DNA from: Paenibacillus sp. XY044
Lineage (GTDB): Bacteria > Bacillota > Bacilli > Paenibacillales > Paenibacillaceae
Length of the DNA: 64,000 nucleotides
Reading direction: 5' to 3'
Assembly (NCBI RefSeq): GCF_002257645.1
Contig: NZ_NQMO01000009.1
Span: 186,001-250,000 of the forward strand
Below the pieces are notes generated by a model. It did not search any database. It saw nothing but the letters and a program-made list of their open reading frames with translations, and was not told the origin of the DNA. The position numbers and the translations under genes are program-made. Shown piece after piece: positions 51,924 through 60,324 of this stretch (position 1 is its first letter; every line of letters begins with the position of its first letter).

Positions 51924-51962
51924 ATAAAAAGATCCACCCTATCAATCTAGGATGGATCTTAT
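51924..51962 (-). terminator. terminator of the aldo/keto reductase pseudogene
   Basis: AAGATCCATCCTA...TAGGGTGGATCTT followed by five T on the minus strand, 33 bp past the stop. Confidence 0.85.
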
Positions 51963-51994
51963 ATAAGCAGATCAATTCAACCATAAACTTAGAA

Positions 51995-52485
51995 TCAATC
52001 ATGACCCACGATCGGGTGGGGCACATATGGCTCTTCTAGAAACGAGACTTCTTCAGGAGTTAATTTAAACGATAGAGCTCCTACGGCAACTTCAAGGTGA
52101 GATGTTTTCGTAGCACCAATAATAGGAGCTGTTACAGGATCTTTCTGCAGCAACCAAGCAAGTGCGATATGAGTACGGGGGACGCCATGATTTGCAGCGA
52201 CTGATGCAACTCGCTCTGCTACTAACCGATCAGCATTCAAAGTCCCATCGTATTTAAACTTTTGAATTTGGTCGGTTTCGGAACGCAGAGTGGTTTCTGA
52301 ACAATCACGTGTCAATCTACCTGATGCGAGTGGGCTATATGGGGTCACCCCAATCTTTTCCTCCCTACAAAGCGGGAGCATTTCTCGCTCCTCTTCTCGG
52401 TAAATGAGGTTTAGATGATTTTGCATAGTCACAGGCAAAGCCTAGATACATCCAAACCAGTGTTCCCAAGTTTTACATACTCCAT
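51995..52485 (-). pseudogene. aldo/keto reductase with internal deletion
   Basis: A proper start (SD GGAGGAGAGG, ATG 52485) gives EYVKLGNTGLDVSRLCL and then a stop. Shifted by one frame, the sequence resumes at VTMQNHLNLIYREEEREMLP and runs to the normal C-terminus (LTPEEVSFLEEPYVPHPI). About 150 residues including the catalytic Asp/Tyr/Lys/His are missing. A deletion removed the centre and shifted the frame. Confidence 0.85.
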
Positions 52486-52629
52486 TTGAATTCCCCTCTC
52501 CTCCGTTTATTTCCAATCCCACGACGAACCATTCTTCAACAATGTTACCGAACAATGTAGATGTATCGATGACAAACCGAATAACGAACATGGCCCGTTA
52601 TCCCCAAGCTTTACGTATCATTTCCCATT

Positions 52630-53631
52630 CTAGCTAAATTCGCGGCGGCGGGGCAGTGAGTACCACAGTCCGTCGAGCCAGTCCAGCTGCTGTTCCGTCA
52701 GCGCATTCATTTCGGCAGCTTGCAGGCTCGCGTCCAACTGCTCCGAACGACTGGCACCAATGATGGCAGAGGTGATGCCCGGCTGCTGCATTACCCATTT
52801 CACGGCCGTTGTCACCGGATCCAGGCTGTACTCTTCGCACCAGGTCCGATATCGTTCAACTGCGTCGAACGTCGCTTCTTTCCAGTAGCGCTCCTGGTAT
52901 AAAGCACCCGCATTGTTCCGGAGTCCAAACCGGGTTCCTTCTTCGATGCGGGCGTTTTTTCCATATCGGCCTGTCAGCATGCCCCCTGCAAGTGGGTTGT
53001 AGCTGATTATGCTGATCCCCTCGTCAAGCGCCATGGGAACCATGTCGTCCTCAATCATCCGAATCAGAAGATTATAGCGCGGCTGAACACTTACAATCCT
53101 GGAGTAATTTTTCCGGTCTGCAATGCCATTTGCCTTTGCCACCTGCCATGCAAGCCAATTCGAGATCCCGATGTAACGAACTTTGCCTTGCTGAACAAGG
53201 TCATCGAATGCACGAAGTGTTTCATCCATTGGTGTTTCCGGGTCGAATTGGTGAGCCTGGTAGAGGTCAAGATAATCCGTCTTTAAGCGGCGTAAACTGT
53301 CCTCGACCGAGGTCATGATGTGCTTCCGGCTTAATCCTCGTTCGTTGGGGCCAGGTCCCATAGAGCCGAAACACTTTGTCGCAAGCACCACTTTATCTCG
53401 TTTACCCTGCAGCCACTCCCCGATGATCGACTCGGTTGCACCCGCGACGGCATGCGATTCCCTTCCGATCGGATACACATCGGCCGTGTCAATGAAATAA
53501 ACGCCGGCTGCATAGGCTTTATCCAGGATTTGAAACGAATCCTTTTTGTCCGCCTGATTCCCAAAAGTCATGGTTCCCAGGCATAATCCGGTTACCTTCA
53601 ATCCCGTATTTCCGAGCGAACGAATATCCAT
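52630..53631 (-). CDS. aldo/keto reductase
   Basis: 333 residues, complete. Catalytic tetrad Asp48, Tyr53 (FIDTADVY), Lys86 (LATK) and His127 (YQAHQFD), and the NADPH-binding ITSAIIGASRSEQL near the end. TIM-barrel reductase of carbonyl compounds, AKR of the YhdN/Tas kind. SD GAGGTGATCCG precedes ATG 53631. It is the only intact enzyme of this stretch. Confidence 0.95.
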   Translation of the reverse strand: MDIRSLGNTGLKVTGLCLGTMTFGNQADKKDSFQILDKAYAAGVYFIDTADVYPIGRESHAVAGATESIIGEWLQGKRDKVVLATKCFGSMGPGPNERGLSRKHIMTSVEDSLRRLKTDYLDLYQAHQFDPETPMDETLRAFDDLVQQGKVRYIGISNWLAWQVAKANGIADRKNYSRIVSVQPRYNLLIRMIEDDMVPMALDEGISIISYNPLAGGMLTGRYGKNARIEEGTRFGLRNNAGALYQERYWKEATFDAVERYRTWCEEYSLDPVTTAVKWVMQQPGITSAIIGASRSEQLDASLQAAEMNALTEQQLDWLDGLWYSLPRRREFS

Positions 53632-53667
53632 CGGATCACCTCTCTTAACATACTGAATGACATCTTT

Positions 53668-53808
53668 TTATGATTTGTCTTTCGCAAATACTTCTTTTGC
53701 AACCATCATAGCTGTCATGGCCTTCGGCCAGCCTGCATAGAAAGCAAGATGGATCATCGCTTCGATACTACTTAATTCTTCGTGTGCCATATTTAATTCT
53801 ACTTTCAT
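53668..53808 (-). CDS. 46-residue carboxymuconolactone-decarboxylase-like fragment
   Basis: ATG 53808 follows the previous gene's stop with no gap: KVELNMAHEELSSIEAMIHL then AFYAGWPKAMTAMMVAKEVF. It repeats the C-terminal helix pair of the CMD protein encoded just before it (HLSFYAGWPKAWSAFRIAKEIY). It is a leftover of a second, partly deleted CMD gene rather than a functional protein, but its frame is intact. Confidence 0.5.
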   Translation of the reverse strand: MKVELNMAHEELSSIEAMIHLAFYAGWPKAMTAMMVAKEVFAKDKS

Positions 53809-54129
53809 TTATTCATTATAAATTTCTTTGGCAATTCTAAATGCTGACCAAGCTTTTGGCCAGCCTGCATAGAACGATAAATGAGTGATGATTTCCGAAA
53901 TTTCATCTTTCGTTACTCCGTTTATTTTTGCTTTCTTTAGATGTGCAGTTAATTGTTCAAAGTTTCCACCAGCAATTAGCGCAGAAACTGTAATCATACT
54001 GCGATCGCGTGGAGAAAGTTCTTTCTCCCTTGACCAAACTTCACCGAATAAGACATCATCATTCATTTCAGCAAATTTTGGTGCAAATTCCCCTAAGAAG
54101 TCTCTTCCTGCTGTTTGTTTTTCTGCCAT
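53809..54129 (-). CDS. carboxymuconolactone decarboxylase family protein
   Basis: 106 residues from ATG 54129 (AEKQTAGRDFLGEFAPKFAE), 10 nt after AAAGG. Core: REKELSPRDRSMITVSALIAGGNFEQLTAHLKKAKINGVTKDEISEIITHLSFYAGWPKAW. There is no CxxC of the AhpD type, so it is of the decarboxylase-like group. It lies among aldo/keto reductases, a common arrangement in Bacillota. Confidence 0.9.
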   Translation of the reverse strand: MAEKQTAGRDFLGEFAPKFAEMNDDVLFGEVWSREKELSPRDRSMITVSALIAGGNFEQLTAHLKKAKINGVTKDEISEIITHLSFYAGWPKAWSAFRIAKEIYNE

Positions 54130-54196
54130 TTTTATCATACCTTTCGTTTTTATATTCTCACATGCCATTAGCTTAGGAATAACGGGGAATTGATTT

Positions 54197-54416
54197 TTAC
54201 ATAAGCTGTTTCGTTGGACGAATAATTACTTCATTCCACGCAGCGTCATCTGGTAAGTCAATTGCATGCTTAATTGTCAAAGCCACTCTATCAGCTGGAT
54301 TCTAAAAGTTCAGTATTAATAGTTCCTTGGAGATATAATAGTGACACGTACAATGGTTTCATCCTGTGCCATCTCTTCTCGTAAAGATTCACTAATTGCA
54401 CGTATTGTACTACCCT
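54197..54416 (-). pseudogene. C-terminal remnant of a short-chain dehydrogenase
   Basis: GSTIRAISESLREEMAQDET then IVRVTIISP in one frame, GTINTELLESS in the next, and ADRVALTIKHAIDLPDDAAW then NEVIIRPTKQLM to a stop. It lines up with the end of the intact SDR at 57900 (VRAISEGLRKEEADNNIRST ... INEMLIRPTSQER). At least two lesions; the Rossmann half is gone. Confidence 0.75.
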
Positions 54417-55402
54417 CTATTTGTCGATAAAACTTGCGTATTCTGCTGGATAGCGATCTCCCATAATTTCGATCTTAGATAGCGATTCATTTAAATCTCG
54501 TAGTTCCTCAGTAGTCAGTTCAACGTCCACTGCACCAAGATTTTCTTCCAGACGTTCTAATTTAGTTGTTCCTGGAATTGGAACAATCCATGGTTTCTGG
54601 GCAAGTACCCATGCGAGTGCGATTTGAGCTGGCGTTGCGTCCTTCCCTGCAGCAATCTTCTTGATCAGATCGACCAAAACTTGGTTTGCTGTGAGATTCT
54701 CCGGTTGAAACCGAGGTACAATACTGCGGAAGTCGGAGTTAACGAATGTAGCATTCTTATCAATTTTGCCGGTAAGGAAACCTCTACCCAATGGACTAAA
54801 CGTAACGAAGCCGATTCCGAGTTCCTCAAGCGTAGACAGCAGTTCTTCTTCGGGATTTCTCCACATCATGGAGTACTCACTCTGGACTGCTGTGAGCGGC
54901 TGAACTTCGTGTGCACGACAGATCGTTTTGACTCCTGCTTCTGAAAGCCCCCAATGTTTAACCTTACCCTCCTGGATTAGATCTTTGACGGCTCCAGCTA
55001 CCTCCTCGATTGGTACATCGGGATCAACCCGATGCTGATAATATAGATCAATGGCTTCGACATGAAGTCGTTTAAGTGAGCCTTCAACGGCCTTCTTGAT
55101 ATGCTCGGGTCGACTATCCAACTTCGATTTTCTGTTACCTTGAAGGTCAAAGCCGAACTTGGTCGCAATGATTACCTGGTCCCGATAAGGAAGGAGTGCT
55201 TTCCCTACGAGTTCTTCGTTCGCATAAGGTCCGTACACTTCGGCTGTGTCAAAGAAGGTCATTCCACGGTTAATCGCCGAATGGATCAACGATATCATTT
55301 CTTTCGTGTCTGATGCTGGGCCAAAACCGGAGCTCATCCCCATACAACCGAGCCCGATTACGGAAACTTCGATCCATTTTTCCCCAATTTACGTTTTTGC
55401 AC
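54417..55402 (-). pseudogene. aldo/keto reductase frameshifted near its start
   Basis: A GTG at 55402 with SD AGGAAG begins QKRKLGKNG, then slips; the correct continuation IEVSVIGLGCMGMSSGFGPA is one frame over and open to the end (308 residues from the ATG at 55343). The tetrad (FFDTAEVYGPY, IATKFGF, YYQHRVD) and the C-terminal PIPGTTKLERLEENLG are intact. One missing base at about 55370 probably kills it unless translation restarts internally. Confidence 0.8.
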
Positions 55403-55608
55403 TACTTATCTTCCTTTCTTTTTTATTATTTCACTTAAATTTCGAGTGTTGATCATTAATTGTGTTCTATATAATTATGTGACAATTTAAAAAGCGACGG
55501 GTATCAAATTCTTATCAAATGATTGCCTAATCATATCACCGCCATTCCCACGACTTCGAGTATGCTTTAGAATACAATTGGTAAGGATAACGATCCAAGG
55601 AGGATGCC

Positions 55609-56526
55609 ATGACTGATTCAATCCAAAAAAATCAGATGGAGCTCGTCAAAATCATAGAGAAATTTTCGGAACAGGATGGTGCTCACGCTACTGCGATCCC
55701 GTCTTTATTTTTTCTTCGCCGCTCCACAGTTACCGAACTAAGTCACAGCATATACAAGCCACGCATATGCATTATCGTTCAGGGGGCGAAAGAGGTATTT
55801 CTGGCAACGGAACGCTTTAGGTACGGTCCTAGTGATTACCTGGTTGTTTCGGTTGATCTGCCCGTTTCCGGGCAAGTGACGGAAGCTTCTCGCAACGTTC
55901 CGTACTTGGCCCTCCATCTTGATTTCACACCAAGTCAAATTTTGGATGTTATTCGTGATTTCAAAATCCAAGTCGGAAAAAATGAAAATGCTAACCGGGG
56001 TATGTTTGTGAGCCCAACCGAGTCATCGATGTTAGATGCGGTAATCAGGTTAGCTCGTTTGCTGGAAAGTCCGAGTGATATTCCGGCACTTGCTCCTCTT
56101 TATACGAAGGAAATTCTCTATAGAGTTTTGCAAGGTCCACATGGAGGTTCATTGGAACAAATCGCAATCGATAAAAGTTCTACTCGTCTTATCAGAGACG
56201 TTATCGAACAGATCGTGAATAACTATGATCACTCTCTTCGGATTGAGGAACTTGCGGAAATAGCTAATATGAGTATTTCTTCACTTCATCGGCACTTTAA
56301 AGAGGTAACCGCAATGACTCCAATTCAATACCAAAAACAATTGAGATTACAAAAAGCACGGCAAATGTTATTGTCTGAGCCAACCGATGCAGCTGATGTC
56401 GCATTCCGGGTTGGTTATGAAAGTCCTTCGCAATTCAGTCGCGAATATTCCCGCATGTTTGGTTTTCCGCCCAAGGAAGATATAAAGCGATTGCGGGAGA
56501 ACTATGACGAAACGATAAACGCGTGA
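55609..56526 (+). CDS. AraC family regulator, YqhC-like
   Basis: 305 residues. N-terminal AraC_N domain (HSIYKPRICIIVQGAKEVFLATERFRYGPSDYLVVSVDLPVSG) and C-terminal double helix-turn-helix (SLRIEELAEIANMSISSLHRHF ... ADVAFRVGYESPSQFSREYSRMFG). Regulators of this type (YqhC in E. coli) turn on aldehyde reductases of the AKR and ADH families. It lies between two groups of AKR/SDR genes, so it plausibly controls them. SD AAGGAGG; own terminator. Confidence 0.94.
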   Translation: MTDSIQKNQMELVKIIEKFSEQDGAHATAIPSLFFLRRSTVTELSHSIYKPRICIIVQGAKEVFLATERFRYGPSDYLVVSVDLPVSGQVTEASRNVPYLALHLDFTPSQILDVIRDFKIQVGKNENANRGMFVSPTESSMLDAVIRLARLLESPSDIPALAPLYTKEILYRVLQGPHGGSLEQIAIDKSSTRLIRDVIEQIVNNYDHSLRIEELAEIANMSISSLHRHFKEVTAMTPIQYQKQLRLQKARQMLLSEPTDAADVAFRVGYESPSQFSREYSRMFGFPPKEDIKRLRENYDETINA

Positions 56527-56565
56527 GTCCCTTAGGGATGTGCTGTTATCATTGTAATATCGTTC

Positions 56566-56608
56566 CACGAAAAAACGGCAGCCTGGATGCGTGTGCCGTT
56601 TTTTCGTG
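56566..56608. terminator. bidirectional terminator between AraC and MFS genes
   Basis: CACGAAAAAACGGCA and TGCCGTTTTTTCGTG, 15-bp perfect arms with A-run and T-run, serving both convergent genes. Confidence 0.93.
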
Positions 56609-56679
56609 TCTGTCTTATTTTAAATTGCTGCATTCTCATCACAGATTCTGATGGTGGCTTTCAATGGGTATAGATTTCT

Positions 56680-57873
56680 TTAAGTAGCTGCTTTTGTATT
56701 CTTTTGGGGTTTTATACTCCATAGGATAAAAAACGAGATCATGACAATCGCCAGACACACCCAATATACATCCCGGAACCCTGCAAATTGAGCAATGATA
56801 CCGCCGCCCAAATTTCCTAGTAACCGTCCTATAATGGATCCGTTATAATAGATCGTTGTAGACATGCCAGGGGAATTCGGAAGTAGCTCTGTGAAGTAAC
56901 TTAATCCATTGCCCATTACAATAGCAACAAACGCAGCTTGCAAAAGTTGTGCTGCGATCAGCTGCCAGGAAGCGGTCGAAACACTTAATATGAGGTTGTA
57001 TAGTACTGCAATAAAGCAGGCGCTGATCATCAAAAAATGGTTCGAAATCTTTTTACTCAAGGCGCCTAGCACAAACATACTAGGGATCTCCAGGCCGGCA
57101 CATATACTAACAACCAATCCAACATCGGTATGCGAACCTTGAAGCTCGGCTACAATGAACAATGGCGTGACAATTCCGTTTACAGCATTGACCGCAAATA
57201 GACAGATAAAAGCAATCACAGGATACCAGATTTGCTTACTGTTGGGTGAAGCTGTGCCTGGACCCGATCGTTTCTTTTGGACTGTAATTTTCTTAGGTAG
57301 AAATAGAAACACGAGTGATGCGATTGTAAGAAAAATGGCCGAAGTCCCCATAAAGAGCCCTTTGTATCCAACAGCTCCTAAAATGATTGTTCCAACTAAA
57401 GGCCCTATTAGGAACCCAAGAGACACTACGGTTCGTAATATAGACATTGCAAATGTCTTGTCATCAGAGTTACTTTCATTTGCCGATTCCTGGGCGTAAG
57501 CATAAATTTGCGGCATGGCGGCAGCCCCTAATCCAGTAAAAAAACTAACGATAATAAGCAAAATCAAGAAGTTATCGAACAGTAAATATGAGATATAGCC
57601 TAGTGCAGATGAAGACGTGGCTATAATAATTATGAATTTTCGGTCCCGCATGCGATCCGAATGTTTACCAATGAACGAGTTTGCCACTACGCCGCTTAAT
57701 GAGCTCACGGCCGTGAAAACACCGAAGGTTCCCGCGCTCATTCCCAAATTCTCTGTACAATAGAGAGCTAAGTACGGCAGCGTAATCGAAATTCCAATGC
57801 CTACCAATAGAACACAGATGACAAATAAGCGGTATCCTTTGATAGCAAACAAATTTTGAAGTCGTGTGTTCAA
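56680..57873 (-). CDS. MFS transporter, sugar-efflux (Set) type
   Basis: 397 residues, twelve helices. The loop motif IGKHSDRMRDRK between helices 2 and 3 and a pattern like SetA/SetB sugar efflux proteins (AAMPQIYAYAQESANES, GPLVGTIILGAVGYKGLF, GNGLSYFTELLPNSPGMSTTIYYNG). The cargo is unknown. Last gene of the AKR-SDR-MFS set; 26 bp after the SDR stop. Confidence 0.9.
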   Translation of the reverse strand: MNTRLQNLFAIKGYRLFVICVLLVGIGISITLPYLALYCTENLGMSAGTFGVFTAVSSLSGVVANSFIGKHSDRMRDRKFIIIIATSSSALGYISYLLFDNFLILLIIVSFFTGLGAAAMPQIYAYAQESANESNSDDKTFAMSILRTVVSLGFLIGPLVGTIILGAVGYKGLFMGTSAIFLTIASLVFLFLPKKITVQKKRSGPGTASPNSKQIWYPVIAFICLFAVNAVNGIVTPLFIVAELQGSHTDVGLVVSICAGLEIPSMFVLGALSKKISNHFLMISACFIAVLYNLILSVSTASWQLIAAQLLQAAFVAIVMGNGLSYFTELLPNSPGMSTTIYYNGSIIGRLLGNLGGGIIAQFAGFRDVYWVCLAIVMISFFILWSIKPQKNTKAAT

Positions 57874-57899
57874 CTTAAGCCTCCTTAAAGCAATGGTGA

Positions 57900-58640
57900 T
57901 TACCGCTCTTGACTAGTGGGACGGATGAGCATTTCATTGATCGCTACATTAGATGGTTGTTCAATGGCAAAAGCGATGGCTCGAGCGATGCTTTCGGCTT
58001 CAATTGCACGTTCATACATTTTTTCTACTACAGGTTTAAATTCCATATCAGTAATGGATTCCGGTAATTCGGACTTAACCATTCCTGGCGAAATGATGGT
58101 CGACCGGATATTGTTATCAGCTTCTTCCTTACGCAGTCCTTCTGAAATCGCGCGTACAGCGAACTTGGTTCCAGCATAGACTGCGCTCCCAGCGCCAACA
58201 ACGTGCCCGGCTACGGAAGATAGATTAATAATGTGACCTGATTTACGCTCTCTCATGGAAGGAAGAACAGCTGCGATGCCATAAAGAACGCCTTTGATGT
58301 TCACGTCAACCATTTGGTTCCAATCATCCACTCGTCTTTTATAAAGAAACGAATTTGGCATTAATCCGGCATTATTGATCAGAACGTCAATTTTCCCAAA
58401 TTCCTTAAGCGTATAGCCTGCGAGTTCTTCCATCTGTTCGACAGATGTTACATCGGTTACTTTGTAAATCGCTTGCCCACCATGACTTTGAATATCTTGT
58501 TGCAATTTCTGTAATCGTTCTTCACGGCGAGCAGCTAATACTAACTTTGCACCTTTGGATGAGAGTTCTTTAGCTGTTGCTTCCCCAATTCCACTTGAGG
58601 CGCCAGTAATAATGACTACCTTGTCTTGAATATTTGACAT
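57900..58640 (-). CDS. SDR family oxidoreductase
   Basis: 246 residues, classical SDR: TGASSGIG (12-19), NNAG at 89-92, catalytic Ser141/142, Tyr155 and Lys159 (YAGTK). AARREER after strand 2 favours NADP. Intact counterpart of the fragment at 54197. Middle gene of the unit. Confidence 0.95.
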   Translation of the reverse strand: MSNIQDKVVIITGASSGIGEATAKELSSKGAKLVLAARREERLQKLQQDIQSHGGQAIYKVTDVTSVEQMEELAGYTLKEFGKIDVLINNAGLMPNSFLYKRRVDDWNQMVDVNIKGVLYGIAAVLPSMRERKSGHIINLSSVAGHVVGAGSAVYAGTKFAVRAISEGLRKEEADNNIRSTIISPGMVKSELPESITDMEFKPVVEKMYERAIEAESIARAIAFAIEQPSNVAINEMLIRPTSQER

Positions 58641-58712
58641 CCTGACATCTTCCTTTGTTTGGTCAATTTATTTGTTATATGACTTTCCGGTGGTCTTTCG
58701 AAATAGCGATTG

Positions 58713-59564
58713 TTAAATATCCAGTGTACGGGTACCGATCCATTTAACCATTTCAGGATCGTTATGTGAAAAGAATAAGCTTTGCTTCGTGTCTAACGTT
58801 GTAATTAACTCCATATCTTCTTGTCTTAGTTCAAAATCAAAGATATTAAAGTTTTCGGTAATTCTTTCTTTACGAACAGACTTTGGAATCACAACAATTT
58901 CTCTTTGTGTTAGCCAACGCAAAACGACCTGGGCAACGGATTTACTGTACTTTTCAGCTATGGATACCAGTACCTCATTCTGGAACAAGTTATTTTTCCC
59001 TTCGGCAAAAGGCCCCCAGGATTCGATTTGAACATGGTTCTCTTTCATGAATTTTGCACTTTCGATTTGCTGATTGAAAGGATGCGTTTCAACTTGATTT
59101 ACGGCAGGGACTACTACATTATGAATAATCAAATCGATCAGACGATCCATCTGGAAGTTACTGACTCCAATGGAACGGACCTTTCCTTCACGGTATAATT
59201 CCTCCATAGCACGCCAAGAGCCATACACATCTCCAAATGGCTGATGAATTAAATACAAGTCCAAATAATCCAATTGCAATCTTTCCAGCGATTTTTCAAA
59301 TGCTCTTTTTGTGCGCTCATAACCAGTATCCTGAACCCAAAGTTTAGTCGTGATAAATAATTCCTCTCTTGCCACACCACTCCGTTTGATTCCTCTGCCC
59401 ACAGCTTCTTCATTTAGATACGAGGCAGCTGTATCAATCAGCCGATAGCCTGCCATGATAGCGTCATAAACACTTTGTTCACACTCACTTTGATCTGCAA
59501 TCTGAAATACACCAAAACCGAGAATAGGCATCTCAACACCATTGTTCAAAGTTACTTTTTGCAT
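58713..59564 (-). CDS. aldo/keto reductase (AKR5/2,5-diketogluconate-reductase type)
   Basis: 283 residues. Tetrad Asp44, Tyr49 (LIDTAASY), Lys74 (ITTKLW), His107 (YLIHQPFG). The NADPH-binding IVVIPKSVRKERITEN is complete. SD GGAGG before the ATG. First gene of AKR-SDR-MFS; probably regulated by the AraC protein encoded downstream on the other strand. Confidence 0.95.
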   Translation of the reverse strand: MQKVTLNNGVEMPILGFGVFQIADQSECEQSVYDAIMAGYRLIDTAASYLNEEAVGRGIKRSGVAREELFITTKLWVQDTGYERTKRAFEKSLERLQLDYLDLYLIHQPFGDVYGSWRAMEELYREGKVRSIGVSNFQMDRLIDLIIHNVVVPAVNQVETHPFNQQIESAKFMKENHVQIESWGPFAEGKNNLFQNEVLVSIAEKYSKSVAQVVLRWLTQREIVVIPKSVRKERITENFNIFDFELRQEDMELITTLDTKQSLFFSHNDPEMVKWIGTRTLDI

Positions 59565-59871
59565 ATAATCTCCTCCACTTTTAGAATTTTATTTATCAAT
59601 AGATTTGGCCTATCCATACGTTCTATGACAGTCCGCACTTTGTCATCTTGCATTTCAGAGCGCAAGCAGGTAAGTCCTTCTCAGCGCCATCCCAGCAGAA
59701 AATCCAGCTGGCCGACACTGCATTCTACTGCTGCTCCATAAGTATGATTGCCCCTTTATTATGTATGAATTCATTTCAAAGCCGGTAGCCCGATTATGTT
59801 GAATCATTGCCTATTAATGTCACCACTGATACGAAACAGGGATGTTCCAAACTACAGTGCTGATTTATAAA
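59565..59871. other. spacer without recognisable gene
   Basis: Contains the promoter region of the AKR-SDR-MFS unit and AT-rich DNA; no frame with protein character seen. Confidence 0.35.
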
Positions 59872-59965
59872 GGGGCGTTTTCATATTTAATGAGACAATC
59901 TCCTTTAGAAAGTTCCGAATATGGAACTATTTCAGAATTCGTGAGAATATCCGCAAAAGCGCAAT
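59872..59965. repeat. R2 dispersed element, copy 5
   Basis: The most diverged copy, but the only one in which the frame is open through the whole core: AFSYLMRQSPLESSEYGTIS then EFVRISAKAQLHKS. Confidence 0.6.
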
Positions 59966-60014
59966 TGCATAAATCGGAGAATAATTTACATCAATTCCCT
60001 GAGAAAGAACACAA

Positions 60015-60050
60015 AAAAGCTTACCATTGAAAAATCACAATGATAAGCTC
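60015..60050 (-). terminator. orphan minus-strand terminator
   Basis: AGCTTATCATTG...CAATGGTAAGCT followed by six T on the minus strand. It is 275 bp past the dehydratase stop, so it may end that operon. 60051-60324 holds no gene. Confidence 0.65.
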
Positions 60051-60324
60051 TTCAAAAATTCGGGAAACGGTAATGTGTTCATGTGTTTGATGCATGCTGT
60101 TTAAAATTTAATGATGACAGAACCTCTCAGGAAGTTCGGTTTTTAATTATTTCCCTCCCGAATCTTTAGTCTCCAGGTTTCATGCCGTCAAGGCAGCCTA
60201 ACCTTATACGGTTTAACTTTTTGGGGTCACTCCACGAATCGGCGGTCTTTATAATGATTTCAAAGCAATGATAAAAAAATCCTGTAAATTCCCTTTAAAT
60301 AGATTAGATCAGGCTTACTAGGTT

